Below, in pieces: positions 47,120 to 58,400 of a stretch of DNA of 64,000 nt (position 1 is its first letter; each line of letters starts with the position of its first letter). The stretch lies in the NCBI GenBank assembly GCA_015680685.1, contig MNCI01023362.1:62661-126660 (forward strand), read 5' to 3'. The translations under genes were made by a program, and so were the position numbers. The DNA comes from Gnetum montanum (taxonomy: Eukaryota; Streptophyta; Gnetopsida; Gnetales; Gnetaceae). A model generated the notes under the pieces. That model had not been told where the DNA came from. It worked only from the letters and a program-made list of their open reading frames with translations, and did no database searches.

Positions 47120-48527
47120 TGAAACACCATAAAATTTAAGGACCTTGATGCTTTAGCAGAGTCTTGAAATTTGGGCAATAATTTCCACAAGTGCATCGTC
47201 ACGATTGACCATCCAGACAATGTAGGCACTGAAAGTAGATTGTATAGTCTGGAAAGTTTCCTATTGCCTTGGCTGATAGGCCTATTGAACTCTCTAGCCT
47301 GCCTAGCTTGGTACTCAACTTGGCCAATGGTCTACCCAGAGAGCATGTTAGGAGTTGCCAAAAGTGTTCAAGATGAGCTAAGCAGTTTGGCAAGTTTTCT
47401 AATTGAAGAAACTTGCTATGCTACGCTACGCTACACAACATAGTAGGCCTCAAGAAGACTAAACAGGTATCAAAGATGCACATTGATGATGAATCAGCCC
47501 CCCAAAGACATTGCCCCACTTCATCCTTGATGCACAAGCAAAGCAACATACCAAAAATTGGGCAAATTTCATTGGAGGTCCTCTTTACTCAAAGTGCTAC
47601 ACTATGCTATGTTGCGTAGCATAGCATAGCATAGTAGGGATACATTCTTGCAATGCTCCCACTCAGATGGCTTTGATGGAGTAGGTGCATTTTCTGAAGT
47701 TTCAATCAATGAACAAGTTTTCTCCATTGACATGCTAGGACATGACTAACATCTTGCAACAAAACGTTTGCAAGATTAAGTCAGAATCCAAGCTAGGTTG
47801 AGTGTTTAGCTATGCTACAGTATGTAGCGTAGTACAACGTAGCAAGGACAAAACACATGAGGGCCTTCTACCAAGTGGTGTCACCAAGAAGATTGCACTT
47901 GGCCACATTTTGGCCTTCAAGACTAGCTATCTCGCTTTGCCCTCAAGATCCAAGCATAGTTTCTTGACAAAGCATGGCAAGACCAGGTGAGGATGCATGT
48001 CATATTGGCTACTATGCTGCACTCTACTACACAGTGTAGCATAGTGTAGCAAGGATGAAAAACACAAAAGTATCTCAAAGTTGAACTCAGTAGGTCCTAG
48101 GACCTTTTCGCCTGGAAGACAATGTTGCAGTTGCTTGCCTAGCTAGGCCTCAGACATGTATTTTTGACTTGTTCCCATTACCATCTATTGTACACCTTCA
48201 TTTCAGCAAAGATAAGATTCCCGATCTTGGGGAAATGCATTTCCTTACCTAAACTTGTTTCATTTTTGTTTTTTTTATTTTTATGTTTTGCATTATCTTC
48301 AATCGATTTACGTTCATCTCTTATCGCTCAATGTGCATATAACAGCCTTAAAACCAACATTTACGAAAGGTTATTGTACACCGCTTAAGTCCCTGTTTGA
48401 TTGACTAGACCATTCAAGGCACGCCACATTTGTTTACATCCAACATGACCATCACACGGATTTGAGGTTAGGCTGTATGCCTGATGACCTCTTGGTGTTC
48501 CAACCATCAATGTTTTCAGTTGCTACA
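47120..48527 (+). repeat. R7 3' LTR (shortened)
   Basis: A 1408-bp LTR, TGAAACACCATA to GTTGCTACA. It is collinear with the 5' LTR except that about 750 bp are missing at about 48164, which removes one palindrome unit and the TATA box. It keeps four palindrome units. It is followed by the target duplication. Confidence 0.9.
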
Positions 48528-48532
48528 ATAGG
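48528..48532. other. Right target-site duplication of R7 (atagg)
   Basis: Identical to 29551-29555. After it, R6 gag resumes at 48533 with tactacgaactactaagg, which matches the equivalent place in R7 gag (about 34164). Confidence 0.95.
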
Positions 48533-49650
48533 TACTACGAACTACTAAGGAACCCTACCTTAATAGTATCAAACGAGCCCCCAATCCCACAACATTTCCA
48601 ACTGGATCAATATTGTCATTACCACCAACTATTTGGTCATAGTATAGATAATTTTCATGCTTTGTAGGATGACCTATAAAGAATGATATAATGGGACCAA
48701 CTGGTGCTTAATGAGTGAGCCAATCCAATGCAGATGATACCCCCTACTTCATAAACTCCATCAGTGTAGGTGGCAAGTTTAAACTTGAACAATAACCTTT
48801 TATGATCCATGTGCCTCCTAGCAAGGCAATGATCCCCTTGGCCTCCACAAGAAAGAGGCCCCCCTTTGTTATCAAAGTGTCACCTCAGGCATCCACAACA
48901 TCCTTTATGATTAAGGTCCCACAATAACCATCTACTAAGATGTTAAACTAGCATGGTGTAGCAACAACAACTGTTAAGAAACCTTGTGTCATCAAGGTGC
49001 CACAATGAGTTGGTCGTAAAAAAACTCCTAAATCACCATTTATCTTAAGGGTCCCACAACATGATGGTCCCTCACCTACTTAAAGCCTAATAGTAGGCAA
49101 GGTCTTGGTACCTCCTTCAAGGGTCAATCCCACTAACAACTTTGGTAGACTTACCAAATGGCAATGCAAGAGGATGAACAAGCACTTCACAACCCTCATG
49201 GTTGAAGTAAAGGCCATAACTAGTAAGCAAAAACTAAACATTGGGATCCCTACCTTGAAGTAGGCCAAGCAACCCAAGCCCAAGTCCTCTCCATGAGAGA
49301 TCCATCTCTCAAGTCACATGGAGGAAGTTAAGAACAACATAATGGTTGATGACAAGGACTTCATAGCTACACTAACCTAGGTTAAAAAAATCCTTGATCA
49401 AAAGAACATAACATTGAGCTTGTATGACCTAGTCATGGCCTCATCTACTCATCACCTAGCATTGGCCTAGATGTTGGCCTTCATTTCTATTATGGAGGAC
49501 ATTCCTACATATGAGAACACCATCTATGCAATGATATTACCCCTTGCACCACAAGAATCAGGTTTAACATCCCTAGCATTTTGCAATGATGTAGTTAAGG
49601 TTAACCTTGGACAAGGGGAGGTCACTACAATTCCATTGTCCATTAGCATA
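48533..49650 (+). pseudogene. gag: R6 gag, 3' part
   Basis: Continuation of the gag interrupted at 29550. The first codons (YYELLRNPT) correspond to R7 gag near 34164-34195. The zinc-finger region near 48600-48660 is degenerate (HYHQLFGHSID-like). Pro/Ser-rich linker sequence and a block like NITLSLYDLVMASSTHH near 49410-49460 follow, equivalent to 35025-35065 in R7. Stops are frequent. Product and role are as for R7 gag. Confidence 0.7.
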
Positions 49651-50125
49651 TGTGTTGGATAGTGCACCATCTATAGAGAGCATGTCGATGATGGTGCAAC
49701 AACAAATGTAGTCTTGTACTCCATTTTCAACAAGCTAGGCCTAGTAGATGAAATTAGGCCAACCAAAATTACATGTCTAAAATCCTTCAATGGATCATGT
49801 GTCATTGTTAGGGGTACAATCAACTTAGCCTTCATGGTAGGAGAGAAATTCCCCACTAGCGTAGATTTCACTATCATAAAAGAGATGCTAGGCTTCAACT
49901 TAATCCTAGGTAGGCCTTGGCTAGCCCAACTATGGGCCATCTCCTCTCCCATCCACCAAGAAGTCTACCTTCCATACAAAGATGGTCAATTTATTATCCA
50001 TAGTGATAACATCCCTCCTCTCGCAACCCACAACATAGAGATGGAGCAAGTGTTAGAGGTGGAGTTTCTTGGTGGTACACCTATGGCAACCAACACAATA
50101 CCTAAGGCTAACACACCTGAATGAG
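49651..50125 (+). pseudogene. pol: R6 aspartic protease
   Basis: The plus frame reads CTIYREHVDDGATTNVVLYS from 49660, then LGLVDEIRPTK and GFNLILGRPWLAQLWAISS; 49714-50124 is open for 136 residues. The active site D-D-G-A and LILGR blocks match R7. The end, with EMEQVLEVEFLGG, is hydrophilic. It is the last pol domain left in R6; RT, RNase H and integrase do not follow. Confidence 0.8.
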
Positions 50126-50454
50126 TGGTTGAAACCAACTACCTCTCAGAAGATCCTAAGCCCTATGCATCCCATAACCCAAACTAGATTAGGAAGCAAC
50201 TACGTGACCAAGACTTTCCCTTGGCCAAAAATGCACTAAGAACTTGCTTACCCCTTGCCTCCATTGGCCATGCATTTTGGTTTTTGCTTGCATTGCATTT
50301 GTTCATGCATTTACATGTTGCTTGCTTGTCTGGTTTACATACTACTTCACTTTGTTTATGCATTTCTACTTTATTTACACATTCATTGACTTAGCTTACA
50401 CATTCCATTTGAACAACATCAAAAACACATAAAAACATAAAATTACAAAAACAC

Positions 50455-50925
50455 ATGGCCCAAAAAGGCCTTAAACTAGCCCATAGCCTAGAATGGCCTA
50501 AAACTATCATTTTTTACATTGTTGTCCTTTCATTCATGAATTTTAACTTTATTTATGATAGGTGCCGCTTGATGTTGCTTTTCTAGTTGTTTTTTGCAAG
50601 ATCTTATAGGCACACAACATGACTACTCATGTAGCATCACACATCACACAAGCAAGACAAGCATGGAATGTCCACTACGACGTTAAATTGGCACAAAATG
50701 TTCTTGGGCAATGACATTAAACTGGCACCCATAGCATGGTTTGTTATGACCTTAAATAGGCAATCCACTATTTTCTATAATGTTAAACTAGCACAAAAAA
50801 GTTTGCTAGGTAGGACTATAAACTAACACATCATAGTCTGCTAGGACATTAAACTAGATCCACAGTCTGCCTGGACCTTAAACTAGTATAGTGTGTGGTC
50901 CACCAAGACTTAAAACTAGGTTCAT
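50455..50925 (+). repeat. R6 TAAACTAG repeats and pol deletion junction
   Basis: Two units like R7 copy 1 (50455-50510), then a stretch resembling R7 before RT (ttatttatgatag, about 50545-50560), then about nine units like R7 copy 3 (50670-50925). All RT-to-integrase DNA, and any antisense gene, is missing between them. Recombination between repeats is a plausible cause. Confidence 0.7.
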
Positions 50926-52435
50926 AGTTCAACAACCATAGTTAAACACACATAGTTTTGTGGAAAAGTGAGCATGAATAATTCCAACTCTTCATCACCT
51001 TCCCACACCTCTTGATAGGATGGGTGTGGCATTGTAGTTCTAGAAAGAAGGTCACATCATCAAGAAAAATCCCTCTGGAACATTTGCAGCAACACTACCC
51101 TTGGCATCCTACTAATCCTCTAGATATTTCTTTTGGAATCTAGAGATTCCTTTAGGCATCTTGTTAACCTTCTAAAGCTACTACAACAATCGCCAATCAT
51201 CTTGGTTAGAGCTCTCACTGTCAGCATCACTCATTGGAGAACTAGTGGTATTGTGGCCTATCCACAACACTACCATCCTCCAGCCCTTACCATTGCTTGG
51301 GATTGGAAGAGCATCTAGCAAAATGACTCTCTATCATGTTTCTATGTTTTCTAGCTCCTATCCTTGGTGAGGTGTCCTGAGCACTTGCATCCCTAATGCC
51401 TTTAGCCAATTGGGTGTTCACTTTTGATGTGGTTGTTGGAGCTTTTTCAGCCTATCACCACCGATGCATGCACTAGTCTTCTTACTTTGGACACTACATG
51501 CCCTTGCAACTGACATAGCATTTATGGCCCTTACAGTACCCTTGCAAATAGGAGTTAGCTCTTATCTCACATGGTGTGGTTTTTTTCTTGTTTTCTCTAA
51601 GTTGCCTTTGAAGGTTGAAGCCTTAGTGATGGTTGTTCAGAGTTGCATTTCACTATGGTGGCAAGTCACCGCACTGCTCTGATGTGTCTACTTTGACTCA
51701 TTAAGCTACTCAAGAGTGCACATCCCTCTTACCCCACTATAGCCAATTCACATTTAACCCCTTACCTTACATTTCCTTGCATTCCCTACAAGCTTCTCTG
51801 ATGCACATGATATCCTTCTTTCAGTCAACAGCAAAATCGATGATAGATGTAATACAACTCGTCCCATGGGAAGCTTTTGTGGGCTAGTCAAAGCCCAAGC
51901 AAATGTAATGTAGCCCATCTTAGGGAGGAAACACCTATCCTATATATGAGATGTGGTTACTTCTAAACAAAACTTGTTGAGTGGCACATAGTCCACTAGG
52001 TGACAAATATCTTCTAGTTCAAATTAAAAAAAAAGAAAAATAAGAAAAAGAAAAAGAAAAAGAAAAAGAAATAAAACAAGTGCCCAAGTAAAAATAGCAA
52101 AGTTGCCATTTTTTAGCTAGTCCAAACCTAGATTGACTCTCTCATAAGCACTCTAACGAGAGGTCAAAATTTTAGGGGCAAGCCATTACTATATGTTGAT
52201 TCCCTCATACACACTCCAAGGAGGGATCACGATTTTACAATAAGCCATCATGGTGCCGCCTCTCATTGCTGCATGCACAATGAGTATCCTTCCCACTTGT
52301 TATTCCTTGATCCATCTCCTTAACCTACTCCCTGCCATAATTTGTTCCTTTAGCAGTCTCAAGCATAGTGAAGCATTGTCCGATTAGGCATTGATGAGTA
52401 GTGTTGGTGTCTTATTCACTGTCATGTTTTGTATT
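50926..52435 (+). other. R6 3' non-coding region
   Basis: Homologous to R7 45691-47065. No conserved frame. A (gaaaaa)-type purine run lies at 52026-52075. Frames at 51133-51318 and 51464-51682 are not matched in R7. Confidence 0.6.
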
Positions 52436-52488
52436 CTTTGTTGATGTCTCTCAGGACACTCCTCTAGATGTCAAAAAATAGGGGCCAA
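52436..52488 (+). other. Inverted-repeat left arm and polypurine tract of R6
   Basis: CTTTGTTGAT at 52436-52445 matches the left arm of R9 exactly. The right arm is decayed (gatgtcaaaaaata, about 52468-52481), and AGGGGCCAA precedes the LTR. Confidence 0.65.
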
Positions 52489-53877
52489 TGAAACACCACC
52501 AATTTTGGGCTTCAACACTTCAATCACAAATTTGTCTAAGTGTCAAAACTTGGTAAATTTTGCTAAGTGTTGGTCCTATGCTCTAGAGCATAGCTAGCGT
52601 AGCACACTTTTTAGTCACCAATTTTGCTTAAGTGTTAGGCAAGAAGTCATCAAGCTAGCTCAACATGGAAGAGGTATTTGGTAGATTTTCTATCTCCTAA
52701 GGCTACCCCTCTTAAGATGCTCTAGAGCATATCTAGAGTAACAAGAACAAAGATTATAGTCTTCAATAGATTCTTCTAATTGTCCATGCTACACCTTATT
52801 CCTAGGGAGCATCCCATGTCCTACACGTAACACAGGGTGACCATAGTATCCAACATCCTGTGTCCCACATGTAACATGGGATGAGCATTGTAGCTAGTGT
52901 CATATGTCTTGCACATAAGATGGGATGAGCATAGTAGCCAATGTCCCATGTCTTGCACATAACATGGGACAAGTATAATAGCTAGTGTCTCATGTCCCAC
53001 ACATAACATGAAAGGAGTGTAGTAGCTAGTGTTCTATGTTCCGCATGTAACATGGGATGAGCATAGTAGCTAGTGTCCCATGTCCCGCATGTAACATTGT
53101 ATGAGTGTAGAAAATAGCATCCTATGTCCCACATATAACATGGGATAAGTGTAGTGGCCAGACTTAGAAAATTTCTAAATTTTTCTTGTGGTCCCACCTA
53201 CTACACTACCACATGGCATCCAATCCACATATTGGGCTAACCCTAGTCCTATAAATGCCCCTACACCCCAATTTTTTAAGGGGTTCACTTCCATTTTTCA
53301 TCAGTTGGTAGTTGGCACTTTCATTTGGCATTTGGCATCTTGGCATCTTAGCACTTAGCTCCATGGATGAATGAGATCGAAAGCACACCACATCGGTAGA
53401 GAGGCATCCCTACACTGCATGGTACACTGTGGTACTATTGTACCCCTACATTTCATGGTACACCATAGCCTCATTTTATCCTTACAAAACACCACATGGT
53501 ACACCACAGTGGCCAACCTTGCAGGCATGGTTCATCATGATGAGCATTAGACTTCATAGCCTAAGACCACTGAGATTATGACTACTCTTCCACTATGCCT
53601 ATTGTACACTATGTACCTTTTTAGAACCTTTTGAAATTAACTATGCTCCCATTTATGATGGTGTTTCATTTCTCTCTCCTATTTCTAGCATTTTATTACA
53701 ATTTTCTTGCATCTTTTTACATTTTTTGATGTGTCATCATGTTGTACTATGCTCAAGCAATAGTCTTTGTGGGTTTACACTATCATTTTGGTCAAAACCC
53801 TTAGCTACAATCACCCCCATTTCATGGCTACACTCTACACTTAACACCATGGAACATTGCTTTGATACTTAGCACTA
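52489..53877 (+). repeat. R6 3' LTR (cut at an N)
   Basis: TGAAACACCACC start; TATA box at 53250-53257. About 630 bp near 52577-53209 are absent from the 5' LTR. That extra part has an 18-bp perfect palindrome CTATGCTCTAGAGCATAG (52576-52593), its 14-bp core again at 52717-52730, and a 44-bp tandem array. The sequence stops at the N at 53878, at the point that matches about 27187 of the 5' LTR. Confidence 0.85.
52808..53159 (+). repeat. Eight 44-bp repeats with hairpins in the R6 3' LTR
   Basis: Eight tandem units of exactly 44 bp. Units carry opposed arms; the clearest (fourth) has TGTCCCATGT and ACATGGGACA as perfect 10-bp arms around a 9-nt loop. The array lies about 90 bp upstream of the LTR TATA box. 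The 5' LTR lacks it. Confidence 0.9.
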
Positions 53878-54344
53878 NGTTGGAAATAGAGGTAGAGCAC
53901 CCTAAACAGTCTTGTTGATCAAATAGGGACTTTGCCAATTGTAATTAGGGCAATGGATGCAACCGAGGAATGGCATGGTTAGCCAAAATGCAAATGCAAA
54001 CAACATGAAATAGTGCTAAGTATCAAAGCAATGTTCCATGGTGTTAAGTGTAGAATGTAGCCATGAAATGGGGGTGATTGTAGCTAAGGGTTTTGACCAA
54101 AATGATAGTGTAAACCCACAAAGACTATTGCTTGAGCATAGTACAACATGATGACACATCAAAAAATGTAAAAAGATGCAAGAAAATTGTAATAAAATGC
54201 TAGAAATAGGAGAGAGAAATGAAACACCATCATAAATGGGAGCATAGTTAATTTCAAAAGGTTCTAAAAAGGTACATAGTGTACAATAGGCATAGTGGAA
54301 GAGTAGTCATAATCTCAGTGGTCTTAGGCTATGAAGTCTAATGN
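53878..54344. other. Reversed, redundant segment between two single Ns
   Basis: Ns at 53878 and 54344 bound 465 bp. The right 333 bp or so are the reverse complement of 53545-53877 with very few differences (one seen, near 54055). The left 132 bp, reversed, continue the LTR as in the 5' LTR at about 27188-27318. So this is the missing LTR extension placed backwards, most likely a scaffolding error. Confidence 0.85.
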
Positions 54345-55340
54345 ATGGTTTTAAGAACTTCTTCATCAAGAAATCTTGATGAGGATGATGAGGAAAGCCT
54401 TGATAGAGCATTCAAAAATGTTGCAAGACTTTTGTATGTTGAGTTGAAGACTTTTAATGATGTTGATGGCACCAATGAATTTTCAAGTTAGTTGAAGGTA
54501 CTTGAGAAGAATTCTTAATTAAAAGAGATACTAAATAACTTGAGGGTACCTATTGCTAAATGTAAAATAGAAGGTATGACTTCTATTTTGTGGGATAAGA
54601 AGTGTTAGGACTATGAAAGATGAAATGGTTAAACCATTAGAGATTGGAATTTGATAAAATATAGGTTGAAGAGATAATTTGAATACTTTCATTAGAGGCA
54701 AGAAATAATTATGAAGTTAAAATTCCTAAGGTAAGATAACAGGGATATCAAAGAATTCTACATTAAATTTTGTAACCTATTCCATCAAGATAATGTCAAG
54801 TTGGAAGAATATGAATAGGCTTTCATCTTTTTAGAAGGTATCAAAATTATGTACTAGAAGAATTTATCTTTTTATGAGTAACAAATTCTTGATGGTGCTT
54901 ATGATTTGGCGCTTAAGGTTGAGAAGAAATTAAGTGGATTTGGAAATAGAAGCGAACAAACTTCTAAGGAGAAGAAGAAGGGATCCAAGTCCAAATATAA
55001 AGATAAGAATGAAAAACATAATAAGAATACTAAAAGAGATGATAAAAAGTGTAAAGACAAGAAGGAATAATGCAAGGAAGGCAAGGATCAAGGTAGCAAC
55101 TCAACAAAAATTTTATGCTTCATGTGTGAAGAATGGGAACACAAGCCATGGGAATGTCCACTTCACAAGGTAGCCAAGGGTAAAGATGTGCAAACCATGG
55201 AGATGGAGACATCAAGGAAATATCTTCATAAAGATAATACAAATACCTCAAAAATTAAGGATGTTTATGAATTAATTTCTTGTGCATTCATGGGAAATGT
55301 AAATAGAGAAGATCATCTTAATAGAAAATTGTTGTTCTAG
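54345..55340 (+). pseudogene. gag: R8 gag with intact-spacing zinc knuckle
   Basis: Gag relic. The capsid part, about 54560-54860, follows the chromovirus pattern (KIEGMTSILWDKK, KYRLK.QFEYFH-like, then FYIKFCNLFHQDN) across stops. A lysine-rich stretch near 54930-55080 leads to a C-x2-C-x4-H-x4-C knuckle at 55116-55157, CFMCEEWEHKPWEC, with all four ligands and normal spacing. Frames change around it. Gag would bind genomic RNA through this knuckle. Confidence 0.65.
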
Positions 55341-55690
55341 ATTGAGGATAGATGTTTTCTTAGCAGGAAATGAATTCCTATTTTAATTAATAAGGGAGCC
55401 TATAAAAATGTTATTTCTTATAGGATAGTTTCTAGATTAGGGTTAGTAACTAATCCTCATTCAAGACACTATAAAAGGAACTGGCTATATAAAGATTTTT
55501 CTCAAGATGTGAGGGAAAAATATACCTTGAGGTTTAAAATTGATGGTTTTCCTGATGTAGTAAAATGTAATGTACTTCCAATAGATTGTGCTAATGAAAT
55601 TCTTGATAGACTTGGAATTTTGACAATGATCCTTAGTTTAATGAAGCTAGAAATATGTGGAGTGTAGCTAGACTTGATGAAATTCATGAG
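55341..55690 (+). pseudogene. pol: R8 aspartic protease
   Basis: The plus strand after 55370 reads PILINKGAYKNVISYRIVSRLGL (family pattern LIDSGAS.N.IS), with Lys where the catalytic D-S/T-G core should be, so it is inactive. Then KYTLRFKIDGFPDVVKCNVLPIDCANEILDRLGI, matching the chromovirus CDILPMDACHLLLGRPW block. Confidence 0.65.
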
Positions 55691-55849
55691 TTGATTCCCA
55701 TGATGAAATTCATGAGTTGATTCCCATGAAATTCACTTAATGCTTCCTTAATCCTTCTAGGAGAGAGTGAATATATTAAGAAACATGTTGAATGTAGTTT
55801 TTTTGTGGTTGTAACAATACTTTCTACAAGCATAATAATGTATAGGTTG

Positions 55850-56740
55850 AACTTTTTAAAGGTGTGCCAAGCTTGAAGAAAAGAATTTCTAACATGTTCA
55901 ACGAAAAATTGGATGAGTTACTATCAATGAAGAATGTACAACATCATATTGACTTCATCCTTAGTGCAACCATTCCAGAAGAGAGAGCTTACTAGATGGC
56001 ATTAAATCAATAATTTGAATTATAAAGGGAAGTAGTAGAGTTACTCTAAAATGGCTTCATGAGAGAATCCATTTCACCTTGTGTAGTTTTAGTAGTGCTA
56101 ATGCTAAAGAAGAATAGAAATTAATGGAGGATATGCATTGATTCTAGGGTAGTATATAGGATAACAATGAGGTACATTTTTCCTATTAAAAGAAGGGATG
56201 ATATCCTTAATATATTTAAAAATGTAGATATTTTAACAAAATTTATTTAAAGAGTGATTTTCATCAAATTAGAATCAATTTTAGAGATGAATGAAAGATA
56301 GCTTTTAAGACACTAGATGAATTTTTTGAGTGGTTGATGATGCCATTTGGACTCACTAATGCACTTGCTACATTCATGAGGTTGATGCATGATGTACTAA
56401 AGAAATTCATTGGTAAGTGTTGTATTGTCCTTTATTATGATATTTTGGTGAATAAATATAATGAGGAAGAGCACTTTGATTACTTGAGGATGGTGTGTCT
56501 TAAGTTGAAAAAGGTATAATTGGTAATCAATGTGAGAAAAAGTCATTTCTTAAAGAGGGAAATCACATGTTTGGGACATGTGATTTCTAAAACCAAATTT
56601 AGGCTAAAGCTACCAAGGTGAAGACTATTAAGGATTGGTCAACTCCTAAGAATTTTTGGGAGGTAAGATCATACCTTAGTTTAGCAGGATTTTATAGATG
56701 GTTAACCAAAATTTTAGTCGTATTTCATGGTGTATGTTTA
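55850..56740 (+). pseudogene. pol: R8 reverse transcriptase
   Basis: Recognisable blocks: NVQHHIDFIL near 55930, GFMRESISPC near 56050, a motif like NRNW.RICIDSRVV (about 56110-56150), VIFIKLESILEMNE-like remains, then 56334-56519 open with [41 protein letters not shown]. The catalytic Y-F-D-D box appears as Y-Y-D-I, so one aspartate is lost. LGHVISK follows near 56570. The [21 protein letters not shown]-type wording is chromoviral. Inactive. Confidence 0.75.
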
Positions 56741-57300
56741 CTTTATTGAAGAAAAATAAAGATTTTAGGTGAAATAATGGAACCCAAGGGAGCTTTGACT
56801 TATAAAAAAAATATTACTAGTGATCTAGTGATTGTAATTTCATATTTTTAGAAACTTATTTAGATGAAGGTGGATGTAAGTGGACTTTCCATTAGAGGGT
56901 TACTTTCATAAGAAGATAAAACTGTTGCTTTATTTTCCAAAAATTTGATGATTCAATTCAAAAATATAGCATATATGAGAAGGATTTGTATGTTATTATT
57001 CAAGAAATCAAGCATTTAAGGCATTACTTAGTACCCAATGAGTTCACTTTGATGATAGAACACAAAGCACTTCAATTTCTAAACTCATAAAAGAAGTTGA
57101 GTGCAAAGCACATGAAATGGGTTGCATAGTACATGCATATAATTTTGTACTAGAGCATGAAAGTGGGAAAGCCAATGTGGTGGTTAATGAATTATCTAGG
57201 GTGCATGTTGTTAATTTTAGCATACCTCATGTGGAAGGTATGGATGATTTTGCTTCTTTGTATGAGCATGATGTTAATTTTGGGTAGGCTTCGAGAAGCC
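56741..57300 (+). pseudogene. pol: R8 RNase H
   Basis: Remains of the RNase H domain across stops: KVDVSGLSI near 56870, an ALFSKNLMIQFKNIAYMRRICMLLF-like stretch near 56930-57000, then IKHLRHYLVPNEFTLMIEHKALQFL near 57007-57080, and VNELSRVH near 57185-57205. It follows RT as expected. Confidence 0.6.
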
Positions 57301-58400
57301 TCAAAGAGTCATTAATGAATAGGATAAACTAGTGGTGGAACTATCATATTCAAGATGAACTATTATTTAACAATGGAAAGGTATACCTTCATAAACATGA
57401 TTTTAGAAAAATAATTTATTTGAAAAGCATTGTAGTGACATCGTAGGCCACATGGCTAAGGATAAAACATTAGAACCTATGGGTAGGAAAATTTTTTGGC
57501 TTGGTATGACAATAGAAGTTTCAAAATTTATGCAAGAGTGCTTAACATGTTAGAAGTTAAAAGGAGGTAAAGGTGTGAATAAACATTATATGTCTTTGCC
57601 AATTTCCAAAGATTCATGGGAAAGTATGTTTATGAATTTTGTGAGTGGTATTCCAAAGACCAAGAGTGGGAATGATGTAATTTTTGTTATTATGAATAGG
57701 ATCTCCAAGATGGTAGATTTCATTCCATGCAAGAAGGTAAGTGATGCTCCAAATGTTGCAAATTTGTTTTTCTAGCATTTTGTGAAGTTGCATGGTATTC
57801 CTCTGAATATTGTTAGTGATAGAGACTTCAAATTCATAAGTCTCTTTTGGAGGTTCCTTTTGAAAATTTTGGGAATAAAGTTAAACTTTTCTAGTACATA
57901 TCATATATAATATAATGGCCAAATAGAGGTGGTGAATAAATCCTTGATTAACATATTGAGATGTTTATGTGAAGGAAAATAAAATAGGTAGGAAAACTTG
58001 TTGTGTCATGCCAAGTTTTCATTCAATAGTGGTTTCCATGTTACTATTAGAAACTTTCAATTTAAGGAAAACTATGCATTTTCTCCAAAGATGGTAGAAA
58101 CTTTGAAGAGCTTTGACGGTAAAGCTCAACTTAGTGCTAATTTTTTGTGAGAGATGAGGGGTCTCCATGCATAACTAAAATCAAATATTAAGAAGAAGGG
58201 TGAAGAGAGAGTCCTCAAGAAGAATGAGAGTAAAAGAAAGCCTAATTATGTTGTAGGTGACTTGGTTCGATTACACTTGAAGAAAACAAGGTTGAGAGGT
58301 CTAAAACATTTAAAGTTAAGAGCTAAGAAGATAGGTTCTTTTAGAATCAAGGTCAAAATTAATGATAATAATTTTGAGATTTAATTTCACAATAATGTCG
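57301..58400 (+). pseudogene. pol: R8 integrase
   Basis: The zinc-binding region near 57430-57565 reads HCSDIVGHMAKDKTL, then FWLGMTIEVSKFMQECLTC. 57575-57775 is open: LPISKDSWESMFMNFVSGIPKTKSG and VIMNRISKMVDFIPCKK. The usual D in the first block (DFV) is N here. VKLHGIPLNIVSDRDFKF (second D) follows at about 57785-57835, and a WRFLLKILGIKLNFSSTYH block after it. The E-bearing helix near 57920 (GQIEVVNKSL) is present. The C-terminal barrel at about 58255-58380 (DLVRLHLKKTRLRGLK, then KIGSFRIKVKINDNNFEI) ends the domain. I see no clear chromodomain after it. Confidence 0.75.

Larger units (their letters stand above)
29556..48527 (+). mobile_element. Ogre-like giant Tat element R7 with antisense cargo gene
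   Basis: An 18,972-bp plus-strand element: LTR 29556-31715, primer site, gag, protease, an antisense gene region of about 6 kb, RT, RNase H, a second (archaeal-type) RNase H, integrase, 3' repeats, polypurine tract, LTR 47120-48527. The size, the large LTRs, the second RNase H and the primer site fit the Tat lineage (Ogre group). The perfect target duplication atagg gives its limits. All proteins carry stops. Confidence 0.9.
26445..54343 (+). mobile_element. Tat-family deletion derivative R6
   Basis: A plus-strand element with 5' LTR 26445-27405, primer site, gag (split by R7), protease, a 3' non-coding region, and a 3' LTR from 52489 that runs into the assembly break. RT, both RNases H and integrase are missing. 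After the protease the sequence passes through a TAAACTAG repeat, a stretch like the R7 pre-RT splice region, then directly to the 3' repeats. R6 could therefore move only with help. Without R7 it is about 9 kb. The last part (53879-54343) is in the wrong orientation. Confidence 0.75.

Noticed and set aside
52808-53159. CRISPR-like array (44-bp direct repeats)
   Set aside because: No unique spacers between units, and the array sits inside a plant retrotransposon LTR.
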